Below, in pieces: positions 50,526 through 61,237 of a DNA stretch of 64,000 nucleotides. The stretch comes from Antennarius striatus (Eukaryota; Chordata; Actinopteri; Lophiiformes; Antennariidae), in assembly GCF_040054535.1 (NCBI RefSeq), contig NC_090783.1:1633501-1697500 (forward strand). The letters are read 5' to 3'. The first letter of the stretch is position 1. Each line of letters opens with the position of its first letter. The notes below the pieces were generated by a model. That model searched no databases and was not told where the DNA came from. It saw only the letters and a list, made by a program, of their open reading frames with translations. A program made the position numbers and the translations under genes.

Positions 50526-51643
50526 GACGGCTGGAAGTCAGGATCTCCTTCCACCACTTGCGTGCAGACTTCAATGTCGGAACTAGTGCCTCTTTGGGTC
50601 TTAGAAGCTGTCAAGTTGACCCTACAAAACCTGGCAATATGACCTGGTCTACTACAACGGTGGCAAATTGGCTTTCCGTCAGCCTGGAAGCGGAAACGTT
50701 TAGCTGGGTTTGGGACTGCATCACTCTGAGTAGGCTGTGGTGACGGTGCAGTGACATGTTTCATAATGGCATCTAATTGAGCTTGCTGCTTACGGAGACA
50801 CTCTTTTATTTCTGCAATCTCATCTTTTGGTCTGGCCATGACTGCATTAGTAGTCCCTTCAAAATCATCCACTGCCTGAGAGTATGTGTCACAAGAGTAG
50901 GCCCGAGGTTTAACTCTACCCCCCTGTCTGCTTATATCTGCCCATCTAACAGCAATGCCCCTAAGATTAACAAAAGTGATGGCTGGGTCTTGACTCACAT
51001 GCTGTTTTAACTCTCTGCGTAACATGTCATCAAGCACATGCTCAATGAATTGATCACGCAACAGTACATCAGAGTTAGGAATACCCCCTGGTGTTTTACG
51101 AATAACAACATCCATTAAGGACTTAAGGGCATGTGAATAATCACGCAATGATTCCCCCTCCCGCTGTGTGCGTTGGAAAAACTGTAACTGGGCCGCTATG
51201 TAGGATTGAGAGCAAGAATAATTTTCAGTCAAAATAGCAAAAATTTTGTCAGGAGTATCTCTGTTAACCCCAGGGTGAAAATTAACCTCAGCTTTAGCAC
51301 CCCCATCCAGATGGTCAGTAATGAACAACAACTGTTCAGCTACTGACATGTGCCTAACTTCCAGACACCTGCGCACCTCCTCAACCCATTGTTCAACAGT
51401 TAACAAGTCAACAGACAATTTGCCAGTGAACTTCGGACATTTACGTTCCCTAGGTATAAAAACATATCGAAGGTTTGTAGCTTCACTTGCTAGGCCACCG
51501 GCTGGAACCACATTGGGATGGGCATTGGACGGCCCTGGTTCAGGATCCGAAACCTGTGACTGTTCATGCAGCTGTTCTCTTAATTGTTCATTGGCAGCCT
51601 TAAGCTGTCGCAGCTGTTCTATGAGGGCCTGTACGTCCTCCAT
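50516..51643 (-). CDS. Retrotransposon Gag with CCHC zinc knuckle, intact
   Basis: 375-aa structural protein expected to form the particle shell. The ATG at 51641-51643 (MEDVQALIEQLRQL) is chosen because the open frame's upstream start is only a TTG. The N-terminal part is a short coiled coil; the middle (about residues 80-230) resembles retrotransposon gag capsid sequence (VEQWVEEVRRCLEV, ESLRDYSHALKSLMD). A single CX2CX4HX4C knuckle (CHRCSRPGHIARFC) lies near the C-terminus, followed by the end FQPSGN and a stop that abuts the slippery site. Its nearest relatives cannot be named without a search. Confidence 0.93.
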   Translation of the reverse strand: MEDVQALIEQLRQLKAANEQLREQLHEQSQVSDPEPGPSNAHPNVVPAGGLASEATNLRYVFIPRERKCPKFTGKLSVDLLTVEQWVEEVRRCLEVRHMSVAEQLLFITDHLDGGAKAEVNFHPGVNRDTPDKIFAILTENYSCSQSYIAAQLQFFQRTQREGESLRDYSHALKSLMDVVIRKTPGGIPNSDVLLRDQFIEHVLDDMLRRELKQHVSQDPAITFVNLRGIAVRWADISRQGGRVKPRAYSCDTYSQAVDDFEGTTNAVMARPKDEIAEIKECLRKQQAQLDAIMKHVTAPSPQPTQSDAVPNPAKRFRFQADGKPICHRCSRPGHIARFCRVNLTASKTQRGTSSDIEVCTQVVEGDPDFQPSGN

Positions 51644-51800
51644 TTTGTCACAGGAAAGAAGCAGTCGCTCAGCGTCGGTTGTCAACTGGCTCGAGGTTCC
51701 CCCGTCGCTGCAGACCAGTCACTGTTCTTTCCCCAGTTCACACTAATCACCAAGGCCACAAGAATAATCAAAAATAAAAGCCTAAAAATTCAGCCTCTAG

Positions 51801-51818
51801 ATCCTGCCGACAACGCCA
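51801..51818 (-). other. Primer-binding site, tRNA-Ser type
   Basis: Minus strand TGGCGTTGTCGGCAGGAT, four bases inside the 5' LTR. Its complement matches the 3' end of vertebrate tRNA-Ser (CCTGCCGACTACG plus CCA) with one mismatch. Confidence 0.75.
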
Positions 51819-51822
51819 TTAT

Positions 51823-52621
51823 TGTAGTATTGAATTAGTGGTCGTTAAGACTATACATACTAAATTCAATCTACCCACTAAAAACACAGGTCAGTGTCCA
51901 GAACAAACGGGACAAGAGGCTGGTAATTAAACAAGAATTTACAATTTATTAAAACAGGTTACTGGGTTAAAACCTTATTTAAAACAATTAAAAATCCAAC
52001 ACCTAAAATTACAGGGCAGGCCAATGAGACAAGCCTAGCGCCACACAGTATAAAAACACCTGACAGGTAAGCAGTGGTAGTTATGCACAAGTACCCAAAG
52101 GCTTCACCTAGAGCCCAAAACACACACTAAAATACTGGGAGTCACTGCGGACACAGCACACACGTTATGATGCCAATATACAGGCAAGGCACTCCAAACA
52201 ATAAAATATAGGATAAATAAAGCAATGACTCAAAACAATTAAAAGGAGGGTCACTAGAGGAATGGAGCCATGCGTCTCCCCCCGACCCTACCACTGTTAA
52301 ATAATTGTACCTGTCGGTGTAGGTGACGCTCCTGCCCTTGTAATGTGTCAGTTAAAATAGAAATAAAATAATAAAAAGGGAAATGAAACCCAGGCCAGTA
52401 ACTCTAAAAGACTAGGGAAAGAACAGTGACAGTCATCGCACTTGTGGACAATTCTGGCTCATCCAGGGACTTAGTCACACTAAGGTGTGGCTCAGGTGTG
52501 TGTCTGCCACCGCGCAAACCAATAGCATGTGACGTCTGATGCTGATAGAGAGAGAGCGAGAGCATTGCTACCAGCTGCTTAAATAGCTTCCGCCCTGGGT
52601 CTTAAAGGTATCCCTGTTACA
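51823..52621 (-). repeat. 5' LTR, 799 bp
   Basis: Same length and, by eye, the same sequence as 45441-46239. It would drive transcription toward entpd7, on the same strand as that gene. Confidence 0.97.
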
Positions 52622-52734
52622 TTATGTTATAGTGTAAAAAGGAAGTTTTTATGACATCAGTGAAAATGTTGGGTTAATTTAAAAAAAACGTGACTTTATG
52701 TTACGTAAATCTGAAAATTTGAGCGTGACGGATC

Positions 52735-53110
52735 ACCGGAGGGTCATTTCCCGTATTTGTGTCACGTGGGTTTCATAACAACCCTCCTTTTGAATTCTTC
52801 TAGTGGGAGGATTGAACGTAGAACCTCATTAGAACTAAAAAGTACATCGTGAAATTCTTTTCACACAATAATTTCTTAACATTTTGACTCCAGTTTCTTT
52901 TTTAATAGTTAACAGACGACCACGCCCCCTTCAAAAGCCGGAAGTGTTTGTTATTTCGTAACACTGGGAAATTCACGACGGGCTCGCGCGCTAATACTGT
53001 ACAGACGCTTGGGTTGAGTCTCCGCCCCTTAAATTTACCCGCCTCCAAAATTGACCAATGGGAGGGATTACTGCTGATTGACAGTCAAAGTATCAAATCA
53101 GCTGCTGCCG
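52735..53110 (+). promoter_or_regulatory. Probable slc25a28 promoter
   Basis: Contains TCACGTGG (E-box, near 52761), CACGCCCC (52921), GCCGGAAGTG (ETS, about 52938), CTCCGCCCC (about 53022) and GACCAATGGG (CCAAT, about 53055), within 600 bp upstream of the ATG. No TATA box. The LTR element ends only about 110 bp upstream. Confidence 0.5.
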
Positions 53111-53312
53111 CTTCTGATCCTCCACAACAAATACACGAAGATCCCGCCTGGACTCCGGGTTCCAGCTCCATCCACGGCTGCCTTCCACTCCGCTGCAGCG
53201 ACCCGCCAAGATTCCCTCTGGTCTGCGGGGTTCCAGTAATCGAACCACCCGGGAGAGACCGCCTTCAGGCGGGTCGCTACACTTTAAAGACACACAGCGG
53301 ACTGAGCTCTGA

Positions 53313-56300
53313 ATGGAAGCGAGCGGGTTCGTGTCCCGGCGGACGTCCGTGGAAACGCCGGGCGTTGACAGCCGGGTCACAGGCACTACAGCCAGGGCAG
53401 AGCTCCGATGGCTGGGCGGCAGGGTGATGGATGCCACGGGAGGATTTGCCGGGTCTTTCTCACCTAGAATGACAAGGGAACCAGAATTCACCGTGGAGTT
53501 ACACCGAACGGCCTCGGAGACCTCGACCTCTGCGGAGCCAGAGATGGACTATGAAGGACTGCCTCAGGGAGTCGCCACCAGCACCCACATGCTGGCAGGG
53601 TCCGTGGCTGGAATCATGGAGCACTGCCTCATGTATCCCATTGACTGCGTGAAGGTACCGGTGCAAACAAATACTCCTCACGGCTTGTTTTGAAACGTTT
53701 CCGTTCCCGTTCGCGGCTCCCCGCATCCGTTCGGTAAACAACCTGAGGTAGGCCTCTACTGAAGCCTGAGTTCGAGTAGGCTAGGCTAAGCTAACAGCTA
53801 ACACGGGGTTAGCCAGCAGAGGTCAGTTAAGTTAGCGCTGTCTGGAGGGGTAAAAAGACAACGTGGGGGGGTAAAAGTAAATACGAGTGGACCCGTCTGT
53901 TGTCCCCACGTCCACAGATAGCAGCACAACAACAAACTGATTTGACAATCGCCTCATTTCACTTATCGAACACATTTCATAAGTAGCATCCAAGCTAAAG
54001 CACCGGTGAGCTAGCATGCATCCATTATCGGACAGGGTCTTAGCGCAGTGCTAGTTAGCTTATCTTTACTGTTAGCGGCATTTAATGTTGTCATGTGTTA
54101 TATTTTTGTTGTACGTGTAGTTTTTAGTTTTTATTACACTATTAGTGTGATTTTTATTCGTTTATAGTTACGAAACGTTTCGTGAAGCGAAAGTATGTGC
54201 ATCCAAAGATGCACATACTTTATATTCATTTTTTTAATTTAATTTTTTTTAGTCAATTTTAGTGGGAATTTTATTTTATGCAATTTTTAATCAATTTTAA
54301 ACAAAGTTTAGCATAATTTATTTAACAAGATTATCCTAGGTCTATTATGTATTATTTATTTTTATTTGTATTACACATTTATTATTTATAATAACTAAAT
54401 TTCTTATTTATATTAACTAAATTAAATTTAAAATTCCCGTTCTCTGGGTCAGGTTGTGTTGCATCACCGTTTTTTATCAAACAGGGAAAGTTCAGGTCGA
54501 TCTTGGAGGTGAATGATTAACCCTGATTTCACGGGTCATTCATTACCTCACAGGTCACATTGAAGTAGGTCTCACCTTTACTCAGTATATCCTATGAGTC
54601 TGATTGTACATGATATGAATAACTGGTTGGATTATGTTAATATTCAAATAACTTTAAGCAGAGTCAAATCAGATCCTTGTAATACAGGTGGGGGTTTGAA
54701 CAGGTGGACTGGAGGGACTTGAAGTCATCCTGGTCTGGAGGTTAACAATACACCTTTTTGTGTTCATCTCTTACTCAATCACACGTTGCACAACATTTCC
54801 TAACAAAAGAGGTTGTTGCATAAAAGTCATTTCATTTCTACGACCAGGCCAAAGTGACCTAAAACAGATTCCACCTCATTGTGGATAAGACGTCTTCATA
54901 TCTTTGTGGGACGTGTGAAAACAAAAATCCGATTTTGATTCTTCCTGTGCCCCCGTTTCTGTTCATCTATCACAATCACGTCCTTCAATGTGATCTTCTG
55001 CTGCAGATCACACACAGAACTCGTGTGTGTGAAGCGTTGTGTGTGTGTGTGTGTGTGTGTGTGTGATGAATGCACTTATGTTAGAACTACACGCTAACCA
55101 CCCGATCAGAGCAGAAAATCAGAACTTAAGGTTACTGGAGGGAAATGAAAATGAATCAGAGAGCAGGAACATCATGAGAGGAACAGGCTTCAGTCGTTTC
55201 TTGTAAACTAATTAGGAAACTAAAGGCTAAACATAACCCTTGAGTGACTGTACAGTTAGTTCTGTGTGGTTTCCCTGAGCCGTGGCCAATCAGACGGAGC
55301 CATCATAACATTCCTCCATCATGAGCTCATCTATCTCCTGAATGTCTTCAACCCTTGTTTACGTGACCCGTTTCCATCGGAGGTCGTCGCATCTTTATCA
55401 AGAGGCTCGTGGGTCGGTTCTGGATGTTTCCACTGTATGTGGATGACACAGCTTTCACTGAGAGGTGTTTGGAGGAAAAATTCTTTTGCAGATTTTGTCA
55501 ATTCACGGTGACTTGTCAGATTCGTGTGCTGAAAGAAGGATTCCTAGGGAAACATAAGCAATGACTTCAGTTCCTTATGAAAAAGTCTTGAGCTAAAAAT
55601 AACCATTTTTAATTCTTTTCCCCAAATGTGAAGCTGAAACCTGATGGAACATTGTAAAGACGAGGATCGGTTCTCCATGTGGTCACAATAGGAGGAAGCG
55701 TTTGACGCAGGAAGTCGATTCTATTTCCTGTTCTTACTGTCGATTCCCGGGTAAACCCGAGCGGCGGTACGGGTTCATCCAACCGGGATCCACGAAGGGT
55801 TAAAGACAGAGAACCCGTTACTGGTTCTTTCAGATGGTTTTGAAAGTTCAGAGAATATTTAAATTAATGATTCAAGATTTGTGGTCAAACACAATTCCTG
55901 GATTTTTCCTCCGTTATTTCAGATTATTTTCCCCAAATCTCAGAATGTGTGGAATGAAATGTTTTTATCTTTTCTTTTTGGTCATCTTTTATGCTTCAAC
56001 ATATCCAGAATCAAATATTTGTTCATCCAAACATGTCAGAATGAACCCAGAAGCAACAGATGACGTCTACATAAAGAAATATTCTCATATTTTTGTCATT
56101 TGAGTCGTGTTTTGCTTTATTAACCTTTTTGCCCCCTTATTTTAGATAGATATTTACTTTATTGATCCCGGCACACAAACAGAACTCTGCAGCCGACCGT
56201 CGTGTCTTGTTTCTGACCTCGTCTCCTTTAGAGGTCAAACCCGTTTCTCTGGGATCGATTCGTCAACCGTTTTGGTCTTTGCTTTGTAAACGCAAAGTCA

Positions 56301-58033
56301 TTTTTGGGACGGGTTCTGTTTTTGTCCTCACTCCTGGGGGAGGAGGAGTCGTCGTCGCCCGGGGCTGCGAAAACGAAAGAATAGCGGTGGGGGGGTGGGG
56401 TCGATGGAGCTGAATCCATTGTGGGTGGATGACTGTGCACATTCCCGTGAGTTTCCATTTCCCAGAAGCAGCTGGGGTGGGGGGTGAGGGCCTCCACTCC
56501 ACATACTTAATGCTGGGGGGGTGTTATGAAACATTCTAGGGTTGCGTCATGTTAGGATCCACAAATCCCACCATTTATCTTCCCGATTGGACGCCGTTCC
56601 TGTCCGTCATCGCCGTCAGGCTACTTCTGCAAACACGGGTTGTCGGTTCGATTCCCACCCGGACGACTAACACAACTCCATGTCCTCCTGTCAGACCCGT
56701 ATGCAGAGCCTCCACCCGGAGCCGGGGGCGCGCTACCGGAACGTGATGGACGCCCTGCGGCGCATCGTGCAGACGGAAGGCGTGTGGCGGCCAATCAGAG
56801 GCGTGAATGTCCTGGCGGTTGGGGCCGGGCCAGCCCACGCTCTCTACTTCGCCTGTTACGAGAAGATCAAGTTCTCGCTGAGCGACGCCATCCATCCCGG
56901 CGCCAACAGTCACTTTGCCAACGGTGAGAAGAAAACCGAAAGTAGAACCAGTGTCAGTAGATTTATAATTAAACTTAAATTTATATCATTTATGTGATTC
57001 AACGTCTCATCGTCCTGCAGGAGTCGCCGGCTGTATGGCCACACTGCTTCATGACGCCATCATGAACCCAGCTGAAGGTAAAGCCCCAAACACACACGGT
57101 GCTATACTACCTACTGAACACTAGGTGGAGCTACAGCATTTACTTCTGTTGAGCCGCTGCTCTGGAGGCTCAAATAAGACAAAAACACTTTGAAATATGT
57201 ATTTTTTCAAATATTTATCTTTCATATATATGACTTATATTTATTATTTCGATGTTTATGACTTTAAAAGGGTTTATAGATTCAGATTTGTGTATCAGAA
57301 CAGCTGCAGATCATCTTTTTTTGATCCATGCTTCAATCTGAGCTGCATCCTGTGGGGGAGGAGAGCTGATTCATTATTTTAATGATTTATTTAAAAAAAT
57401 TTGATGACCTTTTAACCTCATCGTCCAGTCGTGAGTAACAAACTCCTGGTTTCTGCGTCTCCAGTGGTGAAGCAGAGGATGCAGATGTTCAACTCTCCGT
57501 ACCGCGGCGTCCTGGACTGCATGGGGTCGCTGCTGCGGCGCGAGGGCCCGGCCGCCTTCTACCGCAGCTACACCACCCAGCTGACCATGAACGTGCCGTT
57601 CCAGGCGCTGCACTTCATGACCTACGAGTACCTCCAGGAGCTGCTCAACCCCCACAGACAGTACAACCCCTCGTCCCACGTGGTGTCCGGCGCGCTGGCC
57701 GGCGCCGTGGCCGCTGCCGCCACCACGCCGCTGGACGTCTGCAAGACCCTCCTCAACACGCAGGAGGCTCAGGCCATACATGTAATCCGGGCCGAGGCAG
57801 CGGCGACTGTTGGGGGGTCCACGCGGGCCGGCGCCCGCATCTCCGGCCTGGGCGAGGCCTTTCGGACCGTGTACAGGATGGGGGGCGTGCCCGCATTCTT
57901 CAAAGGCGTCCAGGCCCGGATCATCTACCAGATGCCCTCCACCGCCATCAGCTGGTCCGTCTACGAGTTCTTCAAGTACTTCATCACCAAGCGCCAGCGC
58001 CAGAGGCGCCTCCGTGGCGACGGAGACAAATAA
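53313..58033 (+). CDS. slc25a28: Mitoferrin-2, mitochondrial iron carrier, complete
   Basis: SLC25-family inner-membrane carrier importing iron into mitochondria for haem and Fe-S synthesis. Coding exons 53313-53654, 56695-56923, 57021-57077 and 57465-58033 join to 1197 bp, 398 aa. The three carrier repeats each show the PX[DE]XX[KR] signature: PIDCVK, PAEVVK and PLDVCK. Family blocks [65 protein letters not shown] and [17 protein letters not shown] are present. [15 protein letters not shown] and IHPG favour SLC25A28 over SLC25A37, as does synteny with entpd7. It is longer than human (364 aa) because of a longer N-terminus and an Ala/Gly-rich insertion before the third repeat pair (after [10 protein letters not shown]). 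The start is the first ATG of the frame; an internal one at 53428 is an alternative. Intron 1 is about 3 kb. Confidence 0.95.
54170..54221. repeat. Two adjacent palindromes in slc25a28 intron 1
   Basis: ACGAAACGTTTCGT (54170-54183) is a perfect 14-nt palindrome. It is followed by a perfect 14-bp-arm hairpin, AAAGTATGTGCATC-CAAA-GATGCACATACTTT (54190-54221). A smaller one, ACACTATTAGTGT, lies 30 bp upstream. Confidence 0.92.
56142..56171 (+). repeat. Retroelement terminal fragment
   Basis: TTAGATAGATATTTACTTTATTGATCCC: the GATA run plus ACTTTATTGATCCC is a very common teleost transposable-element end. Confidence 0.5.
56600..56665 (+). repeat. tRNA-derived SINE relic with B box
   Basis: An exact B box GGTTCGATTCC (56645-56655), preceded by GTCAGGCTACTTCTGCAA, in slc25a28 intron 1 about 40 bp before the exon 2 acceptor. 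Confidence 0.45.
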
Positions 58034-58413
58034 AAAACGCAGCTCGGCGAGGCTACACTCGATTGCACCGTACCAATCGTGTTTATTGGTATTGATTTCT
58101 GAGAAGCTTCAGGGTCTTAGAATGTTTGGGCAAAAACAAAGTCAACTTCTTATTTATTTTTTTATTGACCTATGAAGCGTCTGATCCAGTAGGAGATGTT
58201 CAGGGCTGACGTCCAGCGAGAAAACAGCTCAAGACTCGGCCTTCTAAATTTTTATTTTCAACTGGATAAAAATTATTTATTGGCCAAAAAAAGTCTGATT
58301 TTCAAGTATTGATTTAATTTGTCAATTTAATTTAAAATTTACCCTCAAATAATATAAATTTGAGTTCTAAAATGGAACCAGCGCACAGCACAGCGCTGCT
58401 GTGCCGCCTGTGG

Positions 58414-58428
58414 CCACGAGGGGGCGCA
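58414..58428 (+). promoter_or_regulatory. Strong CTCF-like motif downstream of slc25a28
   Basis: CCACGAGGGGGCGCA is close to the ideal CTCF core. Convergent with the minus-strand motif at 60511-60525. Confidence 0.45.
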
Positions 58429-58541
58429 TTGCTCCATTAAAGTCAATGGAAAAAAGGCTGGAGGTTAAATTCAGCTGAATGAGATCACTTAGAATATTTT
58501 TGCTGCTTTTTAGGAGAACAAATTTTAATATGCAAAATATA

Positions 58542-58547
58542 AATAAA
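58542..58547 (+). terminator. Possible polyadenylation signal, slc25a28
   Basis: AATAAA about 510 nt beyond the stop. Others follow (for example near 59077), so the true 3' end is uncertain. Confidence 0.4.
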
Positions 58548-58559
58548 TATAAGGAAACC

Positions 58560-60660
58560 TTTTATTTCCTGTTTGACAAACCGTCAGGCGGTTGTCTGAT
58601 GTAACTGTTGGTATTAATCCACTTATTTTCTGGTTTCAGTCATTTCTGATCCTAAATGAAGCGTTTGTACTTTAACACATCGCTCAGGTCAAATTAACTG
58701 GAGAAAGGTTTCATTTAATTTGACGTTTTGTCGATGAATTAACGAATTGATTTGATTTGCTTCTGGATTTCAACTGGATGTGTGACCTCAGAACGACCCC
58801 GGCCTTCCCTGTGGCGCCGTCCTGAGGTCGGTGCGTCGCCGTGGAATCCAGCGCGGAATCGAGTCGGACGCCTTCAGATCGCCGCCGTGAATCCAACGCA
58901 CAACTACCGACAGATCCTCACGCAGAGGGCGAGTCGCCACACGTAAATGTGTAGATTATATATCAGACGGGACACGTGTAGAAACCAAACGTCGGACCCG
59001 ATTCGGGGTCAAAGGGAACCAAAGAGGCGGTTCTGATGTGAAACGCGTGAGCGCCGTTTGTGTTTCTGTGAACTGTAAATAAAAAGTGAAGGCAGCGCCT
59101 CGCAGGAGCAGGGTCTCCTCTTGGCGCCAAACGTCAGTCTGTGTCTGCCTCCTCCTTCCTGCCGCCGAACCCCTAAGCCCCGCCCCTCTGGTGGCATCAT
59201 AATCATAACAAAAAAACGTGGTTATTGTTTTTCCAGCTCTGGTGGTGAAGCAGGGCGATGTTCTCGCCTCACCGGAGGGAAGGATAGATGGGGGGGGGGG
59301 GTTGTCTTGTTTGGAGTCAGGTTTGTGAAAGGGGTCAAAGGTCAACAGTGTTTAGTGAAAACAGCGGCGGCTTTACAGCAGACGCCCCAGTGTTTACGAC
59401 ACGCCGGCCAATCAGACGCTCCGGCTGCCAACGCCTCGCTCCAATCTGACACCATTTGTTTTTTCCACAGCTGATAGAGGGAGGTGTGGACCCCCCCCCC
59501 CCCCCCCCCCAACTGACAGGTCTGGATCAGAACCCACTGTTAACCTGGTCACATGATCTCTGATCGTCCTATAGGATCCTCCGGCCTCCGTAGGTCATCC
59601 GTCTTCCACTTCCTGGTTCTAAGCTGACAGACTGACAGGAACCCCCCCCCCACAGATCGTGTTTCACTCCACCCTCCCAATGTTTGTTGTCACCCCCCCC
59701 CCTTTAACCCTTTAATGTAATCCGACCTGTCGGACAGGAAGGCCCCGCTGGGGGGTCAGGAGGTCAGAGCCAAGGTCAACATCAGGCGTGTGCGCGTGTT
59801 GACAAAACACCATGAATGAGACCGCAGGAGCCCCGCCCACCCCCAAACTACCTGGAAGTGACAGCAGAAGAAAAAAAATCTGTTTCATCTCTACCCCCCC
59901 CCACCATGTCCCCCCGGTCCAGGTTTTCCCAGCTGGTCCAGAACGGTTCTAATGGTTTTTCGGAGCTCAGATTTATGTGTTATTATAAAGCCGACAGCTG
60001 AGGGTCAGCTGGGGGGGCGGGGGGTCGACTCTGCGGTCCCGTCGGGTAAACACCCCCCCCCCCCTGTATCTTCCCAGAATCAGAAGGTTTTGGACCCAGA
60101 AAGCTGCTGGACGCAGGATAAAATTCATCACATGATAAATATTTAGATCTTTAGGCCTGATGGACGATCCGGACCCCGACCCCCCCGCGGCGGCCCCCCC
60201 ATCAGGAAACCAGTTAGAGAGACATTTCAAAACATCCACGTCCACTTGTTAAATCCATTCCTCTGACGGTCCGACCGGGACGCTGTCCAGCCTCTGGGGG
60301 GGGGGGGGGGGTCCGGCGTACAGCTGATTGGTTGTGTGAGTCTACAGTTGTTCTAGACTCCTCCCCCTAAGGTCTGATGACCTTTGACCTCCTATCATCA
60401 TCGTTTCCATGACGCCTGTGGGTTGTACGTGCTCCCATCACGTCTCTTTTTCTGTGCTCCAGGCTCCGCCCCTCCAGGTGATCAAATGGCTTTGATTTTT
60501 TTTATTATACCGCCCCCTAGTGCTGTGGCGTGGGTGTGTGTGTGTGTGTGTGTGTGTGAAGGCAGCCTGTCTGGGCCTGTCACCACTCAGCACGGTGACG
60601 CCATTTGATTGGTCCCCAGTGACCAATCATAAGAGCAGCACAACAGTGTCGATGGTGGTC

Positions 60661-60696
<36 letters not shown>

Positions 60697-61196
60697 CGAT
60701 GATGATGACGACTGGTTTGAACATGTGTTATTTTGTAAAACTGGAATAACTCCCAGGTAGAGGTCACCTCTGAGGTCAACAGCGATGATGTCATCAGGGT
60801 CGGTAGAACAGGGTGTCCTGATTGGACGAGCTGCTCCTTTAATGTCTTATGATGTCATCGTTATTTACCTCTTGCATCATTTGTTGGTTTGTTTGTTTCT
60901 AACGTTTTATTATTTACATCCAAAAAAAGATCATCCAGCTTTGATGATTTTTCTTATAATTAGGATCGTAATTTATTTCTCCATTGCAGACGAATAACAA
61001 AGATTCTCTAAGGTTGTCTTTGAATTCTAAATGTTTTTTAAAAAAATTTAAAAGCATCTTATTCTATATTTAATCCTCTTGATTAAACATACAGGGGAAT
61101 AAACAATTTACAACTTTAAATCTCTTAAATATGAATATTTTGAATTTCTGACAGTCGTTCAGAACAGAAACCGATTGAGAGATAAAAATCTAAAAA

Positions 61197-61237
<41 letters not shown>

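Larger units (their letters stand above)
45441..52621 (-). mobile_element. Full-length Ty3/gypsy-type LTR retrotransposon
   Basis: 7181-bp element inserted between entpd7 and slc25a28, read on the minus strand. The order is 5' LTR (51823-52621), PBS (51801-51818), gag, frameshift site, pol, purine-rich tract (about 46240-46255), 3' LTR (45441-46239). LTRs start TG and end CA. A 4-bp flank TTAT is present on both sides (45437-45440 and 52622-52625) and is the likely target duplication, though the same TTAT also occurs between PBS and LTR. Pol order PR-RT-RH-IN marks it as Ty3/gypsy, not copia. No env and no disruptive stop or frameshift seen. The two LTRs have equal length and looked identical, implying very recent insertion. 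Confidence 0.97.
53655..56590. other. slc25a28 intron 1
   Basis: GCTAA/TTAGC words cluster at 53770-53840 and 54010-54080. A TG tract lies at 55035-55064, and a short teleost retroelement end at 56142-56171. No internal gene supported. Confidence 0.5.

Noticed and set aside
53313-58033. slc25a37 (mitoferrin-1)
   Set aside because: Diagnostic residues (CMYPIDCVK-type first signature, YRNV, IHPG) and the neighbours match SLC25A28.
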